Source of the DNA: Corynebacterium simulans
Lineage (GTDB): Bacteria > Actinomycetota > Actinomycetes > Mycobacteriales > Mycobacteriaceae
Direction: 5' to 3'
Length of the DNA stretch: 64,000 nucleotides
Assembly: GCF_001586215.1 (NCBI RefSeq)
Contig: NZ_CP014634.1
Location: forward strand, 558,001 to 622,000
In this document: in pieces, positions 48,406-56,405 of the stretch
Layout: the number at the start of each line of letters is the position of its first letter
Numbering within the stretch: the first letter of the stretch is position 1
Notes under the pieces: model-generated
What the model was told of the DNA's origin: nothing
The model's database searches: none
Seen by the model: only the letters and a program-made list of their open reading frames with translations
Translations under genes and position numbers: made by a program

Positions 48406-48834
48406 ATGTCTGAAGTAACGAAGCACTACACCGTAGACCTCACCCGCCTCGACACCGCCGTATACCGCGCAACCAATTCCGCCGGAGCCAGCATTGAGTT
48501 TGGCCGTGACGAGGAGCTCTTTTCCCCTGTTGAGCTTTTACTGGCTGCGGTGGCGGGGTGTTCCGCGGTGGACGTGGACGTGGTGACATCCCGGCGTGCG
48601 GAGCCGGAATCTTTTGATGTGCACATGGAAGGCGACCGCGTAAATAAGGACGGGGCATCGCGCCTGTCGGAGGTTCGCGTGGGCTTCGATCTATCGTTCC
48701 CGGAAACCCCCGAAGGCAACCAAGCGCGCAGGCTCGTGGACAACCTGATTCGCATCTCCCATGAGAAGGACTGCACGGTATCGCGCACGGTTGAGAACTC
48801 CACGCAAGTGACGTTTAGGAACGACTCAAAATAG
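48406..48834 (+). CDS. OsmC family protein
   Basis: 142 residues. OsmC/Ohr fold: N-terminal strands, then FSPVELLLAAVAGCSAVDVDVV, with the conserved Cys at the end of the first long helix. The second catalytic Cys of the family appears in HEKDCTVSRT. These two cysteines reduce organic hydroperoxides. The sequence is closer to the YhfA-like OsmC group than to Ohr. Likely leaderless. It is the first core gene after the island. Confidence 0.88.
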   Translation: MSEVTKHYTVDLTRLDTAVYRATNSAGASIEFGRDEELFSPVELLLAAVAGCSAVDVDVVTSRRAEPESFDVHMEGDRVNKDGASRLSEVRVGFDLSFPETPEGNQARRLVDNLIRISHEKDCTVSRTVENSTQVTFRNDSK

Positions 48835-48947
48835 TTTCCCGAAGTAAAAGCGCGACATGCGGTTGCACTCCGGGAATGCCCCAAGACCTCCTGCTATGGT
48901 GCAATTGTTAACTACTGTGACAAATGTGATTACTGCAGGAGCTCAAC

Positions 48948-49940
48948 ATGTCACCATCTTTCTCCCGTCGCGGCCTCTTAAAGGTCAGCGCTCTCGCCCT
49001 GACCGCAGGCGCCATCGGTTCTGCCGTTCCGAATGCAGCGGCGCTTGGACCGGTGCGCGGCACCATCATCGACTTCGCCGTCGGTGTTCCTTCCGCCGCG
49101 GGCATCAAGCGCGCAGGCCACCTCGGCGCCATCCGTTACGTTTCCAAGCGTCGCCCCGGCGCCGAATCCTGGATGACCGGCAAGCCAGTCACCTTGCAGG
49201 AGACCAAGGCTAACGCCGCGCAGGGCTTGGCGACGGCCTCCATCTACCAGTTTGGCCGTGCCGAAACCGCCGATTGGAAGCAAGGTGCCGCAGGTGCAGC
49301 CATCCACGCCCCGCAGGCTATTGCCCTGCACAGGGCAGCAGGCGGACCGACCAATCGCCCCATCTACATCGCGATTGACGATAACCCGACCCGCGCCCAG
49401 TATGACCAGCAGATCAAGCCTTATCTGCAGGCATTCTCCCGCGTGCTTTCTGCCGCGGGCTACCAGACCGGCGTATACGGCAACTACAACACCATCGAGT
49501 GGTGCGTGCGCGATGGAATCGGCTCCTTCTACTGGATGCACGATTGGGGCTCGAACGGCAAGATCCACCCACGCACCACGATTCACCAATTGCCGGGCAA
49601 CATGCAGCGCACCATCGACGGCGTCACCGTGGACATCAACGAGGTCTACGCCCGCGACTGGGGTCAGTGGATGCCGGGCCAGAAGGCCCCTGCTGCGCCA
49701 GCCAAGCCTTCCGCACCGAAACCAGCCGCACCGGCACAGCCGGGCAACATCCCGGGTATCTCCCCGCAGTCTTCTGATGCGATGGGTGCGCTTAGCTCCC
49801 AGGTAGAGCACGCGGTGCCAGGCATGCGCCTGCCGCAAGTAAACCAGAACGGCATCTCCTACGGCGGCTCTTCCGTCTCCCAGGACCAAATCAAGGGAGC
49901 CATCGACCTAGCCTCTACTATTCAGAACGCTTTGAAGTAG
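48948..49940 (+). CDS. Tat-exported DUF1906 (glycoside-hydrolase-like) protein
   Basis: 330 residues. A twin-arginine signal (SRRGLLK, then ALALTAGAIGSA) ends at about residue 32. The DUF1906 domain (about 36-240) has TIIDFAVGVPSA at its start, IYIAIDDNPTRAQ in the middle and YWMHDWGSNGK. It is a TIM-barrel fold like Rv2525c of M. tuberculosis, which acts on or near the wall without a known substrate. The acidic residues in the DD and IDGVTVDINE segments would sit at the barrel mouth. A Pro/Ala-rich linker and an 80-residue tail follow. AGGAG precedes the ATG. The 3' end overlaps the convergent lipoprotein gene by 23 bp. Confidence 0.88.
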   Translation: MSPSFSRRGLLKVSALALTAGAIGSAVPNAAALGPVRGTIIDFAVGVPSAAGIKRAGHLGAIRYVSKRRPGAESWMTGKPVTLQETKANAAQGLATASIYQFGRAETADWKQGAAGAAIHAPQAIALHRAAGGPTNRPIYIAIDDNPTRAQYDQQIKPYLQAFSRVLSAAGYQTGVYGNYNTIEWCVRDGIGSFYWMHDWGSNGKIHPRTTIHQLPGNMQRTIDGVTVDINEVYARDWGQWMPGQKAPAAPAKPSAPKPAAPAQPGNIPGISPQSSDAMGALSSQVEHAVPGMRLPQVNQNGISYGGSSVSQDQIKGAIDLASTIQNALK

Positions 49941-51000
49941 CGCTTTCAGATTGAGCCGACGAGGTCGGCTCTTTCTTTATGTCCTTCTTTTTCTCGGCGC
50001 TCTTCTTGCCGGCGTCGGTAGGCTCCTTGCTCTTATCCCCGCGCTTGGCCTTGCCACCGTCTTTGCTCTGGTCCTCATCAGAGCCCTTCTTCTCAGATTT
50101 CGGCAGAGTCGAGGTCACGGTGATGGTCGTCTTGGAGGCAGGCGTAGAAGGCTTCGAAGGACTTACTGGAGCAACGCTCTCACCGTTGAGCGCCTTTTGG
50201 TAGCGGTCAGTGCCCTTACGCAGGTTGCTGCCCGTTACCTCGTCTTTTACAAAGTCCGTGAGATCATCGGCGCTGCCATAGGTGGTAGCTGCAACAACGA
50301 AGTTCTTGCCAAAGGAAACCGAAGAGTGCAAGGTCTTGTCATTTGACCAGCCCCACTTGGTGCCCACTACATTTTGCAGTTTCGCCGTGCCGTAGTCCTG
50401 CTCGTATCCGTCTTCCGAGATGGGATCGGCGTGGGCCATCGCCACCAGGACCGGGTGGGTGGGGTTATCTTCCTTCAGCTGCACCACGAAGCGCACCACG
50501 TCATACATGGAGGTCACCGAAGTGCCCCATTGATCACCGGCCTTCGTGGCCTGCAATCCATATTCCTTTGCCACGGAGTCAATGGAATTCGGGTACTTCT
50601 CAAAGAGTTCTTCTGCGCTTGTATCTGAGGAGCTGGCGATCATGTCTAAGGCTTCGTATTTATCCTCGAAGCTTCCCTTTTCGAGCACGTAGGTTGCGAT
50701 ATACAGCTTGATAAGGCTCAATGCTGGGCGTGACTCATGCTCATTTGCCGTTGCCATACGCATTCCATCGCCGATGCGGTAGTAGCTCAGCTGCTGGTCT
50801 TTATTACCCTCGAGGAACTGACTGACGTCATCGGGGACGTCGGAAAGCGCAGGCTCCCCCAGCTCATGCCGAAGGTCGGACGCAGACGCATTGCTTGCCG
50901 ACGCCGAGGCGGCCTTACTATCGTGCTGCTGCGACGGTGTACATGCGCACAACAGGCCGCCGGCGAGTGAAAACGCGGCGAGGGCGGCACCGACCTTCAT
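49918..51000 (-). CDS. Lipoprotein with SxxK serine-hydrolase fold and charged tail
   Basis: 360 residues from ATG 51000 (AAGG at good spacing); a GTG at 51036 is also in frame. The lipobox LLCAC sets the mature N-terminus at a Cys about residue 20. The beta-lactamase/transpeptidase-like domain (about 60-270) shows ALSLIKLYIA with SLIK as SxxK, SSSDTSAEELFE in place of SDN, and GTKWGWSNDK in place of KTG. Two of three boxes are atypical, so it may not be an active beta-lactamase. A 100-residue tail rich in Lys, Glu and Ser follows, probably disordered. Related in plan to the lipoprotein at 5288-6217. Confidence 0.75.
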   Translation of the reverse strand: MKVGAALAAFSLAGGLLCACTPSQQHDSKAASASASNASASDLRHELGEPALSDVPDDVSQFLEGNKDQQLSYYRIGDGMRMATANEHESRPALSLIKLYIATYVLEKGSFEDKYEALDMIASSSDTSAEELFEKYPNSIDSVAKEYGLQATKAGDQWGTSVTSMYDVVRFVVQLKEDNPTHPVLVAMAHADPISEDGYEQDYGTAKLQNVVGTKWGWSNDKTLHSSVSFGKNFVVAATTYGSADDLTDFVKDEVTGSNLRKGTDRYQKALNGESVAPVSPSKPSTPASKTTITVTSTLPKSEKKGSDEDQSKDGGKAKRGDKSKEPTDAGKKSAEKKKDIKKEPTSSAQSESATSKRSE

Positions 51001-51067
51001 CGGCACCGCCTTCGTTTTAGACAAAGAATCGAGCACGCATTAGATAATACTCAGTACTCTGCCAGGT

Positions 51068-52720
51068 TTAGTGGTTGACTGGGGCCTCCACGCCAACGCC
51101 GGTCAGAGACCGTACCTCCATCTCTGCGGACAGATCCTCAAAGTCATCCGGCGGGGTCAGGATGGAAACCAACCAGCCTGCGATGAATGCCAGCGGAATG
51201 GAAACCAGGCCCGGATTCGACAGTGGGAACAGCGCCCAATCCGCGTTCGGGAACATCGAGGTCTCAGAACCGGATACTGCCGGGGAGAAGAAGATGAGCA
51301 GCAGGCAGGAGATGACGCCGGTGTACATGGACGCCACCGCACCGGCCGTATTGAAGCGACGCCAGTAAAGCGAGTACAGGATAGTCGGAAGGTTTGCAGA
51401 AGCCGCGACGGCGAAGGCGAGAGAGACCAAGAACGCGACGTTTTGAGTCATAGCCAGAATGCCCAGGATGATGGCAGCGATGCCGAGGACTACGACCGTA
51501 ACCTGCGAGACACGGACCTGCTCCGACTCGGTGGACTCTCCCTTACGGATAACCGCGTGGTAGATATCGTGCGCGATGGATGCAGACGCGGTAATCGCCA
51601 GACCTGCAACTACTGCCAGCACCGTGGCGAATGCAACCGCCGAGATTACAGCCATGAATACCGAGCCGCCGAGTTCTAGCGCCAGAAGCGGAGCTGCGGC
51701 ATTGGCCCCGCCCGGCGCGGCCAGGATGCGGTCCGGGCCCACGAGTGCCGCGGCACCGTAGCCCAGGATGAGGGTCATCAGGTAGAAAGCACCGATAATG
51801 ACGATTGCCCAGGTCACGGAACGGCGTGCCTCAGTTGCAGTCGGAACCGTGTAGAAGCGCATGAGCACGTGCGGCAGGCCGCCAACGCCGAGCACCAGAG
51901 CGATACCGAGGGAAACGAAGTCCAGCTTGGTGGTCAAAGTCTTTCCATACTTTAAGCCTGGTTCCATGATTTGAGAAGCTTCGTAGCCCTTCTCTTGGAG
52001 GTAATCCGAGCCCGCATGCATATCGACGGCGTCGGAGAACAAGGTGCTAAAGCCGCCCTTCACCGCAATGAAGGTCATGATGCACATCGCCACGACGCCG
52101 GTGACCAAGAGGACCGCCTTGATCATCTGCACATAAGTAGTGCCCTTCATACCGCCCACCAGAACGTAGACGATCATCAAAACACCCACGATGCCAACCA
52201 CGACCGCCTGCCAGGTGAAGTCATGGATATCCAAAAGCACCGACACCAGGGAGCCTGCGCCGGCCATCTGCGCAATCAGGTAGAACAGCGAGACAAAAAG
52301 CGTAGAGATGGACGCCGCCACGCGTACCGGGCGCTGCTTCAAACGGAAGGACAACACGTCTGCCATGGTGAAGCGACCAACGTTACGCATCGGCTCGGCA
52401 ACCAGCATCAACGCCACCAGCCAGGCCACGAAGAAGCCGACAGAATACAAGAATCCGTCATATCCGTTGAGAGCGACCGCGCCGACGATACCGAGGAAGG
52501 AAGCGGCAGAAAGATAGTCACCCGAAATGGCCAAACCGTTCTGGCGGCCAGAGAAGGTGCCACCACCGGTGTAGAAGTCCGAGGCCTTCTTCGTGGTCTT
52601 TCCTGCCCTTAAAACCACCCACATGGTGATGACAAGAAACGCACCAAAAACGGCGATGTTGAGCACCGGGTTTCCGGAGCCTTCTTGCGCTGCCTCAGCA
52701 GCTAGGTTGAAGGTCAGCAT
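51068..52720 (-). CDS. mctC: Monocarboxylate:sodium/proton symporter MctC
   Basis: 550 residues and about 13 membrane spans. Sodium:solute symporter family with GGGTFSGRQNGLAISGDYLSAASFLG, the N-terminal SSS signature, and GGLPHVLMRFYTVPTATEARRS in the centre. Length and sequence match C. glutamicum MctC, which takes up acetate, pyruvate and propionate. The start follows GGAGGG. It is translated right after mctB (3 bp between stop and start). Confidence 0.93.
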   Translation of the reverse strand: MLTFNLAAEAAQEGSGNPVLNIAVFGAFLVITMWVVLRAGKTTKKASDFYTGGGTFSGRQNGLAISGDYLSAASFLGIVGAVALNGYDGFLYSVGFFVAWLVALMLVAEPMRNVGRFTMADVLSFRLKQRPVRVAASISTLFVSLFYLIAQMAGAGSLVSVLLDIHDFTWQAVVVGIVGVLMIVYVLVGGMKGTTYVQMIKAVLLVTGVVAMCIMTFIAVKGGFSTLFSDAVDMHAGSDYLQEKGYEASQIMEPGLKYGKTLTTKLDFVSLGIALVLGVGGLPHVLMRFYTVPTATEARRSVTWAIVIIGAFYLMTLILGYGAAALVGPDRILAAPGGANAAAPLLALELGGSVFMAVISAVAFATVLAVVAGLAITASASIAHDIYHAVIRKGESTESEQVRVSQVTVVVLGIAAIILGILAMTQNVAFLVSLAFAVAASANLPTILYSLYWRRFNTAGAVASMYTGVISCLLLIFFSPAVSGSETSMFPNADWALFPLSNPGLVSIPLAFIAGWLVSILTPPDDFEDLSAEMEVRSLTGVGVEAPVNH

Positions 52721-52723
52721 AAT

Positions 52724-53068
52724 CTATCCCTCCAATGCCTCACGAATAGCTGCTGAACGCGGCTCAATTTTCTTGTTGGCGTACTTGACGTAGATCCACG
52801 TAATCGCGAACGTGGTGACAAATTGGGCGAGCCCGAATACGAGCCCCACGTTCCACCCACCGCCAATTTCGGTGCCCATGAATCCAGGCGCAAAGACGGC
52901 AGCCAACACGTAGATGACGTACCACAGGAAGAAGGCAATGGTCATCGGGAAAGTGAAGTTACGATATGCACCGCGTAACTGCTTAAACTGCGGGCTATCG
53001 CGCATCTCGATGAAGTCCTGCGCTGTCGGTTCGCGGCGCTCGAGCATCGAGGTAGGTGCGCTAGTCAT
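52724..53068 (-). CDS. mctB: MctB, DUF485 membrane protein
   Basis: 114 residues. The DUF485 family carries two spans: about 38-58 (FTFPMTIAFFLWYVIYVLAAVF in shortened form) and about 72-95 (GLVFGLAQFVTTFAITWIY). The N-terminal FKQLRGAYR motif and C-terminal YVKYANKKIEP are typical. It is encoded upstream of, and co-transcribed with, the mctC permease, as in C. glutamicum, where its exact role in uptake is not settled. AAGGAG lies 6 bp before the ATG. Confidence 0.9.
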   Translation of the reverse strand: MTSAPTSMLERREPTAQDFIEMRDSPQFKQLRGAYRNFTFPMTIAFFLWYVIYVLAAVFAPGFMGTEIGGGWNVGLVFGLAQFVTTFAITWIYVKYANKKIEPRSAAIREALEG

Positions 53069-53136
53069 GTCGCTCTCCTTGGGTTCTCAAGATTCCACAC
53101 GAAAGTGATTAATGAACCACACGAGATAGAGATAGT

Positions 53137-53148
53137 GTGATGAATCAC
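53137..53148. promoter_or_regulatory. GTGATGAATCAC palindrome before mctB
   Basis: Perfect 12-bp palindrome 69 bp upstream of the mctB ATG. It resembles a GlxR (Crp-like) site but has a 4-bp instead of a 6-bp centre between TGTGA and TCAC halves, so the assignment is weak. Confidence 0.35.
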
Positions 53149-53232
53149 GTTTCGCCTTACGAGTAAGTTACCCAATTCACATTGCGAGGTTGTAAAGCTT
53201 GCCAATCGATTTTTGATTAGCAAGCCTTAGCT

Positions 53233-53312
53233 ACCCCCTAACCCCATTGCTTACTGCACTTTTTAAAGCGTGAAAAGTACCCCCATATCTTTCAACGCTC
53301 GAGTTTGCAAAC
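53233..53312 (-). promoter_or_regulatory. Candidate RamA and RamB sites upstream of mctBC
   Basis: On the minus strand there are GGGG-rich stretches: AGGGGGT (53233-53239), TGGGGT (53241-53246) and ATGGGGGT (53279-53286), like RamA sites. GTTTGCAAAC (about 53303-53312) resembles the RamB core TTTGCAAA. In C. glutamicum mctBC is controlled by these acetate regulators. The 344-bp gap 53069-53412 contains these motifs and no gene. Confidence 0.45.
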
Positions 53313-53339
53313 ATTGCGAAAGTCCACATGGCAAGAAAA

Positions 53340-53371
53340 GGCGGCAGAGAACTATGCCGTTCCCTGCCGCC
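53340..53371 (-). terminator. Terminator of the aldo/keto reductase gene
   Basis: GGCGGCAGgGAAC and GTTCtCTGCCGCC form a stem on the minus strand followed by TTTTCTTG. A smaller hairpin GGGCC-GAAA-GGCCC lies between it and the stop codon (53390-53403). Confidence 0.75.
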
Positions 53372-53412
53372 TCTAGGCCGTTTTCTGAGGGCCGAAAGGC
53401 CCGCTTTAACGT

Positions 53413-54255
53413 TTAACCCGGAAACTCACGCGGGTCCTTGTACAAGCGCCCAGCCGCGCCGTTATCGAGGGCGTCGATTGCCGCAATGTCATCGTGGCTA
53501 AGCTCCAGCTGCGCGGCCGCCAAGTTCTCCTCGAGGCGCTCACGCTTGGTGGATTTCGGGATTACGGAAATCCCCTTGGCTAGAAGATAGGCGATTGCTA
53601 CCTGTCCCGGGGTTGCCTCAAGGCGCTGCGCCACATTCTTGATCTCCGCATTGTTAAGGACCTCTCCCCTCGCCAGCGGCGACCATGCCTCTGTAACAAT
53701 GCCATGTTCATCATGGAATTCTCGCAACTCCGGCTGGGTAAACCCCGGATGCAGCTCCACCTGGTTCAACACTGGAACGATACCCGTTCGCGCGATGATC
53801 TCCTGCAGCGTTTCCTCGTAGAAGTTAGCCACGCCGATGGAAGCGATCTGCCCCATGCCCTGCAGACGAGCCATCTCCTCAAAGGTCTCCACATAGAGTC
53901 CAGCCTGTGGCCACGGCCAGTGGATCAGGTAGAGGTCTAGGTAGTCCAGCTGCAGCTTTTTCAGCGATTCAGTAAATGCTGCGTCTACCCCCTTCGCCCC
54001 GTGGCTGTCATGCCAGACCTTGGAGGTGATGAAGAGCTCATCACGGGTGACGTCACCGGCGCGCATCGCATCATTTAGGGCCTGGCCTAGCTCTGCCTCG
54101 TTCTCATACAAGGTTGCAGTATCGAAATGGCGGTAGCCGAGCTCGATGGCTTCACGTACCGCCGTGATACATTCCTGACCCGTCATCTTGTAGGTGCCCA
54201 GACCAAGCTGTGGCATCTCGCGATCATCATTAAAAGAGATAAATGGGACACTCAT
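53413..54255 (-). CDS. Aldo/keto reductase
   Basis: 280 residues from the ATG at 54255 (MSVPFISFNDDREMPQLGLG); the frame is open further upstream but without family similarity. The catalytic tetrad is visible: Asp in RHFDTATLYENE, Tyr in the same stretch, Lys in FITSKVWHDSH and His in LIHWPWP. GVANFYEETL, LNQVELHPGF and IPKSTKRERLEENL complete the NADPH site. Close to the 2,5-diketo-gluconate reductase/Dkg-like AKR5 group. The substrate cannot be told from sequence. No ribosome site is obvious, so translation may be leaderless. Confidence 0.9.
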   Translation of the reverse strand: MSVPFISFNDDREMPQLGLGTYKMTGQECITAVREAIELGYRHFDTATLYENEAELGQALNDAMRAGDVTRDELFITSKVWHDSHGAKGVDAAFTESLKKLQLDYLDLYLIHWPWPQAGLYVETFEEMARLQGMGQIASIGVANFYEETLQEIIARTGIVPVLNQVELHPGFTQPELREFHDEHGIVTEAWSPLARGEVLNNAEIKNVAQRLEATPGQVAIAYLLAKGISVIPKSTKRERLEENLAAAQLELSHDDIAAIDALDNGAAGRLYKDPREFPG

Positions 54256-54327
54256 GGTTCCATTGTGCACGAGTTTCGCCACGCGTGACGCCGAAAAATT
54301 CAAGTTCTTGCGCCCGCAAAAAAGAAA

Positions 54328-54367
54328 CTCCACCTTCTGCCCTAGCAATTCGGGGCAAAAGGTGGAG
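54328..54367 (-). terminator. Terminator of fkpA
   Basis: CTCCACCTT...AAGGTGGAG arms with an inner TGCCC/GGGGCA pairing. On the minus strand the stem is followed by TTTCTTTTTTG, a good U-tract. Confidence 0.8.
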
Positions 54368-54385
54368 CCAAAAAAGAAACGTTAT

Positions 54386-54742
54386 TTACGCACGCAGCAG
54401 GTCGATAACGAAGACCAAGGTGCGTCCAGCAAGTGGATGCGCTCCGCCAGCTGGGCCGTATGCCTTCTCCGGAGGGATGATGAGCTTGCGACGGCCGCCC
54501 ACCTTCATGCCCGGGATACCTTCCTGCCAACCTGCAATGAGGCCAGTCAGCGGAAACTCGATGGACTGTCCGCGACCCCAGGAAGAGTCGAATTCCTGGT
54601 TGTCCTCATACGAGACGCCCACGTAGTGAACCTCAACAAAGCCACCCGGCTGTGCCTCTGCGCCGTCGCCGACGATGATGTCCTCGATAACTAGCTCAGT
54701 CGGGGCCGGCTCAGTATGAGCCTCAATTACGGGCTTATCCAT
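54386..54742 (-). CDS. fkpA: FKBP-type peptidyl-prolyl isomerase
   Basis: 118 residues. Cytoplasmic single-domain FKBP: VEVHYVGVSYEDNQEFDSSW, PLTGLIAGWQEGIPGMKVGG, RRKLIIPPEKAYGPAG and the LVFVIDLL end all match the family, and the rapamycin-binding Tyr, Asp, Trp and Phe positions are in place. It catalyses cis-trans isomerisation of prolyl bonds during protein folding. AAGGAGG lies before the ATG. Position next to gltA matches C. glutamicum. Confidence 0.94.
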   Translation of the reverse strand: MDKPVIEAHTEPAPTELVIEDIIVGDGAEAQPGGFVEVHYVGVSYEDNQEFDSSWGRGQSIEFPLTGLIAGWQEGIPGMKVGGRRKLIIPPEKAYGPAGGAHPLAGRTLVFVIDLLRA

Positions 54743-54835
54743 TGGGGAAAATCCTCCTTGGGAAACGTTTGTGATATCGATTCGGCGCCTAGTTGTCTCG
54801 CTTTTAGGCCGAGAACTAGGCCTGCACGAACGGCG

Positions 54836-54887
54836 AAAGCCGAATCGCAGTGTGCCCAGTATAAGGGTTCATCTGCGATTCGGCTTT
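54836..54887. terminator. Bidirectional terminator after gltA
   Basis: AAAGCCGAATCGCAG and CTGCGATTCGGCTTT are perfect 15-bp arms around a 22-nt loop. A-rich before and T-rich after, so it can work on both strands. It separates fkpA's leader from the end of gltA. Confidence 0.8.
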
Positions 54888-54955
54888 ATTTGGCCTACGC
54901 AATGACTTGTTTTGTCATCATTTCGTGACTAAAGCCATGCAGTCCAAAAGGCCTA

Positions 54956-56251
54956 TTACGCACGCTCAGCGCGCGGGGAAACGGTGCGCAAGGTCTCGCC
55001 GGTGTAAATCTGGCGCGGACGGTTAATCTTGGTGTTCAGATCCAGCTGCTCGCGGTACTGAGCGATCCAACCCGGTAGGCGGCCGATGGCGAACAGGACG
55101 GTGAAGAAGTCCGTCGGGAAGCCCATGGCGCGGTAGATGAGGCCGGTGTAGAAGTCGACGTTCGGGTACAGCTTGCGAGAAACGAAGTACTCGTCCTCGA
55201 GAGCGATCTTCTCGAGCTCCATTGCCAGATCCAGCATTGGGTCGCCGCCCAGGTGCTCGAGGATCTCGTGTGCGGTCTCCTTGACGATGGCTGCGCGTGG
55301 GTCGTAGTTCTTGTACACGCGGTGGCCGAAGCCCATCAGACGGACGCCCTTTTCCTTGTTCTTCACGCGGTTCATGAAGTCGGTTGCGTCGCCGCCGTTG
55401 TTCTTCTGGATTTCATCGAGCATCTCGAGAACGGCTTGGTTTGCGCCACCGTGCAGCGGGCCGGACAGAGCGTTGATGCCGCCAGCGATAGCAACGAAGA
55501 GGTTTGCCTGTGCGGAACCGATCATGCGGACGGTGGAGGTGGAGCAGTTCTGCTCGTGGTCTGCGTGCAGGATGAGCAGCTTGTCCAGAGCCTTCGCGAC
55601 GACTGGATCGACGTTGTACTCCTCGGTTGGGTAACCGAACATCATGCGCAGGAAGTTCTCGCGTGCGTTCAGGTTGTTGTCCGGGTACATGTAAGGCTTG
55701 CCCTGGGACGCGCGGTAAGCGTATGCAGCCAGCATCGGAACCTTAGCCAGCAGGCGGACGGTTGCCTTGTCCAGCTGCTCCTCATCCAACGGGTTGAGCT
55801 GGTCCTGATAGTAGGTGGAGAGAATGTTAACGGAGGATGCCAGAACCGCCATCGGGTGCGCATTGCGCGGGAAGATGTTGAACTGCGCCTTGAAGTCCTC
55901 ATCCAGCAGGGTGTGGTGGCGAATTTCATCGTTAAAAGCGCTCAGCTGCTCCTGGTTTGGCAGCTCGCCCTTGATGAGGAGGTAGGAAACCTCATTGAAG
56001 GTGGCGTTGTTTGCCAGATCCGCTATGTCGTAGCCGCGGTGGCGCAGGATGCCTTCCTCACCGTTAATGAAGGTGATCTTGGACTCGGTGGAGCCGGTAG
56101 CGGCGTAGCCGGGGTCAAAGGTTACGAGGCCAGTCTCATTGCGAAGCTTGCCAATATCAAAGCCAGAGTCACCTTCGGTGGACTGCTTGATATCCATCTC
56201 GTACTCGCCACCTGGGTAGTGGAGAACAACCTTGTTGTCTTCAGAAGCCAC
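54956..56251 (-). CDS. gltA: Citrate synthase
   Basis: 431 residues from the GTG at 56251 (VASEDNKVVLHYPGG), because AAAGGA lies 8 bp upstream; the frame is open seven codons further. It condenses oxaloacetate and acetyl-CoA, the first step of the TCA cycle. The catalytic residues lie in LSGPLHGGANQAVLEML (His), GFGHRVYKNYDPRA (His) and LYPNVDFYTGLIYRAMG (Asp). The type II layout with the N-terminal NADH-site-like region and the sequence match C. glutamicum GltA closely. Divergent from serC with 154 bp between the starts. Confidence 0.97.
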   Translation of the reverse strand: MASEDNKVVLHYPGGEYEMDIKQSTEGDSGFDIGKLRNETGLVTFDPGYAATGSTESKITFINGEEGILRHRGYDIADLANNATFNEVSYLLIKGELPNQEQLSAFNDEIRHHTLLDEDFKAQFNIFPRNAHPMAVLASSVNILSTYYQDQLNPLDEEQLDKATVRLLAKVPMLAAYAYRASQGKPYMYPDNNLNARENFLRMMFGYPTEEYNVDPVVAKALDKLLILHADHEQNCSTSTVRMIGSAQANLFVAIAGGINALSGPLHGGANQAVLEMLDEIQKNNGGDATDFMNRVKNKEKGVRLMGFGHRVYKNYDPRAAIVKETAHEILEHLGGDPMLDLAMELEKIALEDEYFVSRKLYPNVDFYTGLIYRAMGFPTDFFTVLFAIGRLPGWIAQYREQLDLNTKINRPRQIYTGETLRTVSPRAERA

Positions 56252-56392
56252 TTGTTGATCCTTTCTCAACACTTAAAACACCGACTCCAAACCGGCATTA
56301 CGTTTTAAATCTCTTCACACTTTATCAAAATTTGTGACGCTGCCAACATCCTAAACTTTTAACGTTTACCAATAGGGTGACCGAAATTAGGT

Positions 56393-56398
56393 TAGACT
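56393..56398 (+). promoter_or_regulatory. TAGACT -10 box of serC, leaderless
   Basis: TAGACT ends 7 bp before the serC ATG with no ribosome site between. Same arrangement as for osmC. Confidence 0.55.
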
Positions 56399-56405
56399 GT
56401 GCCTC

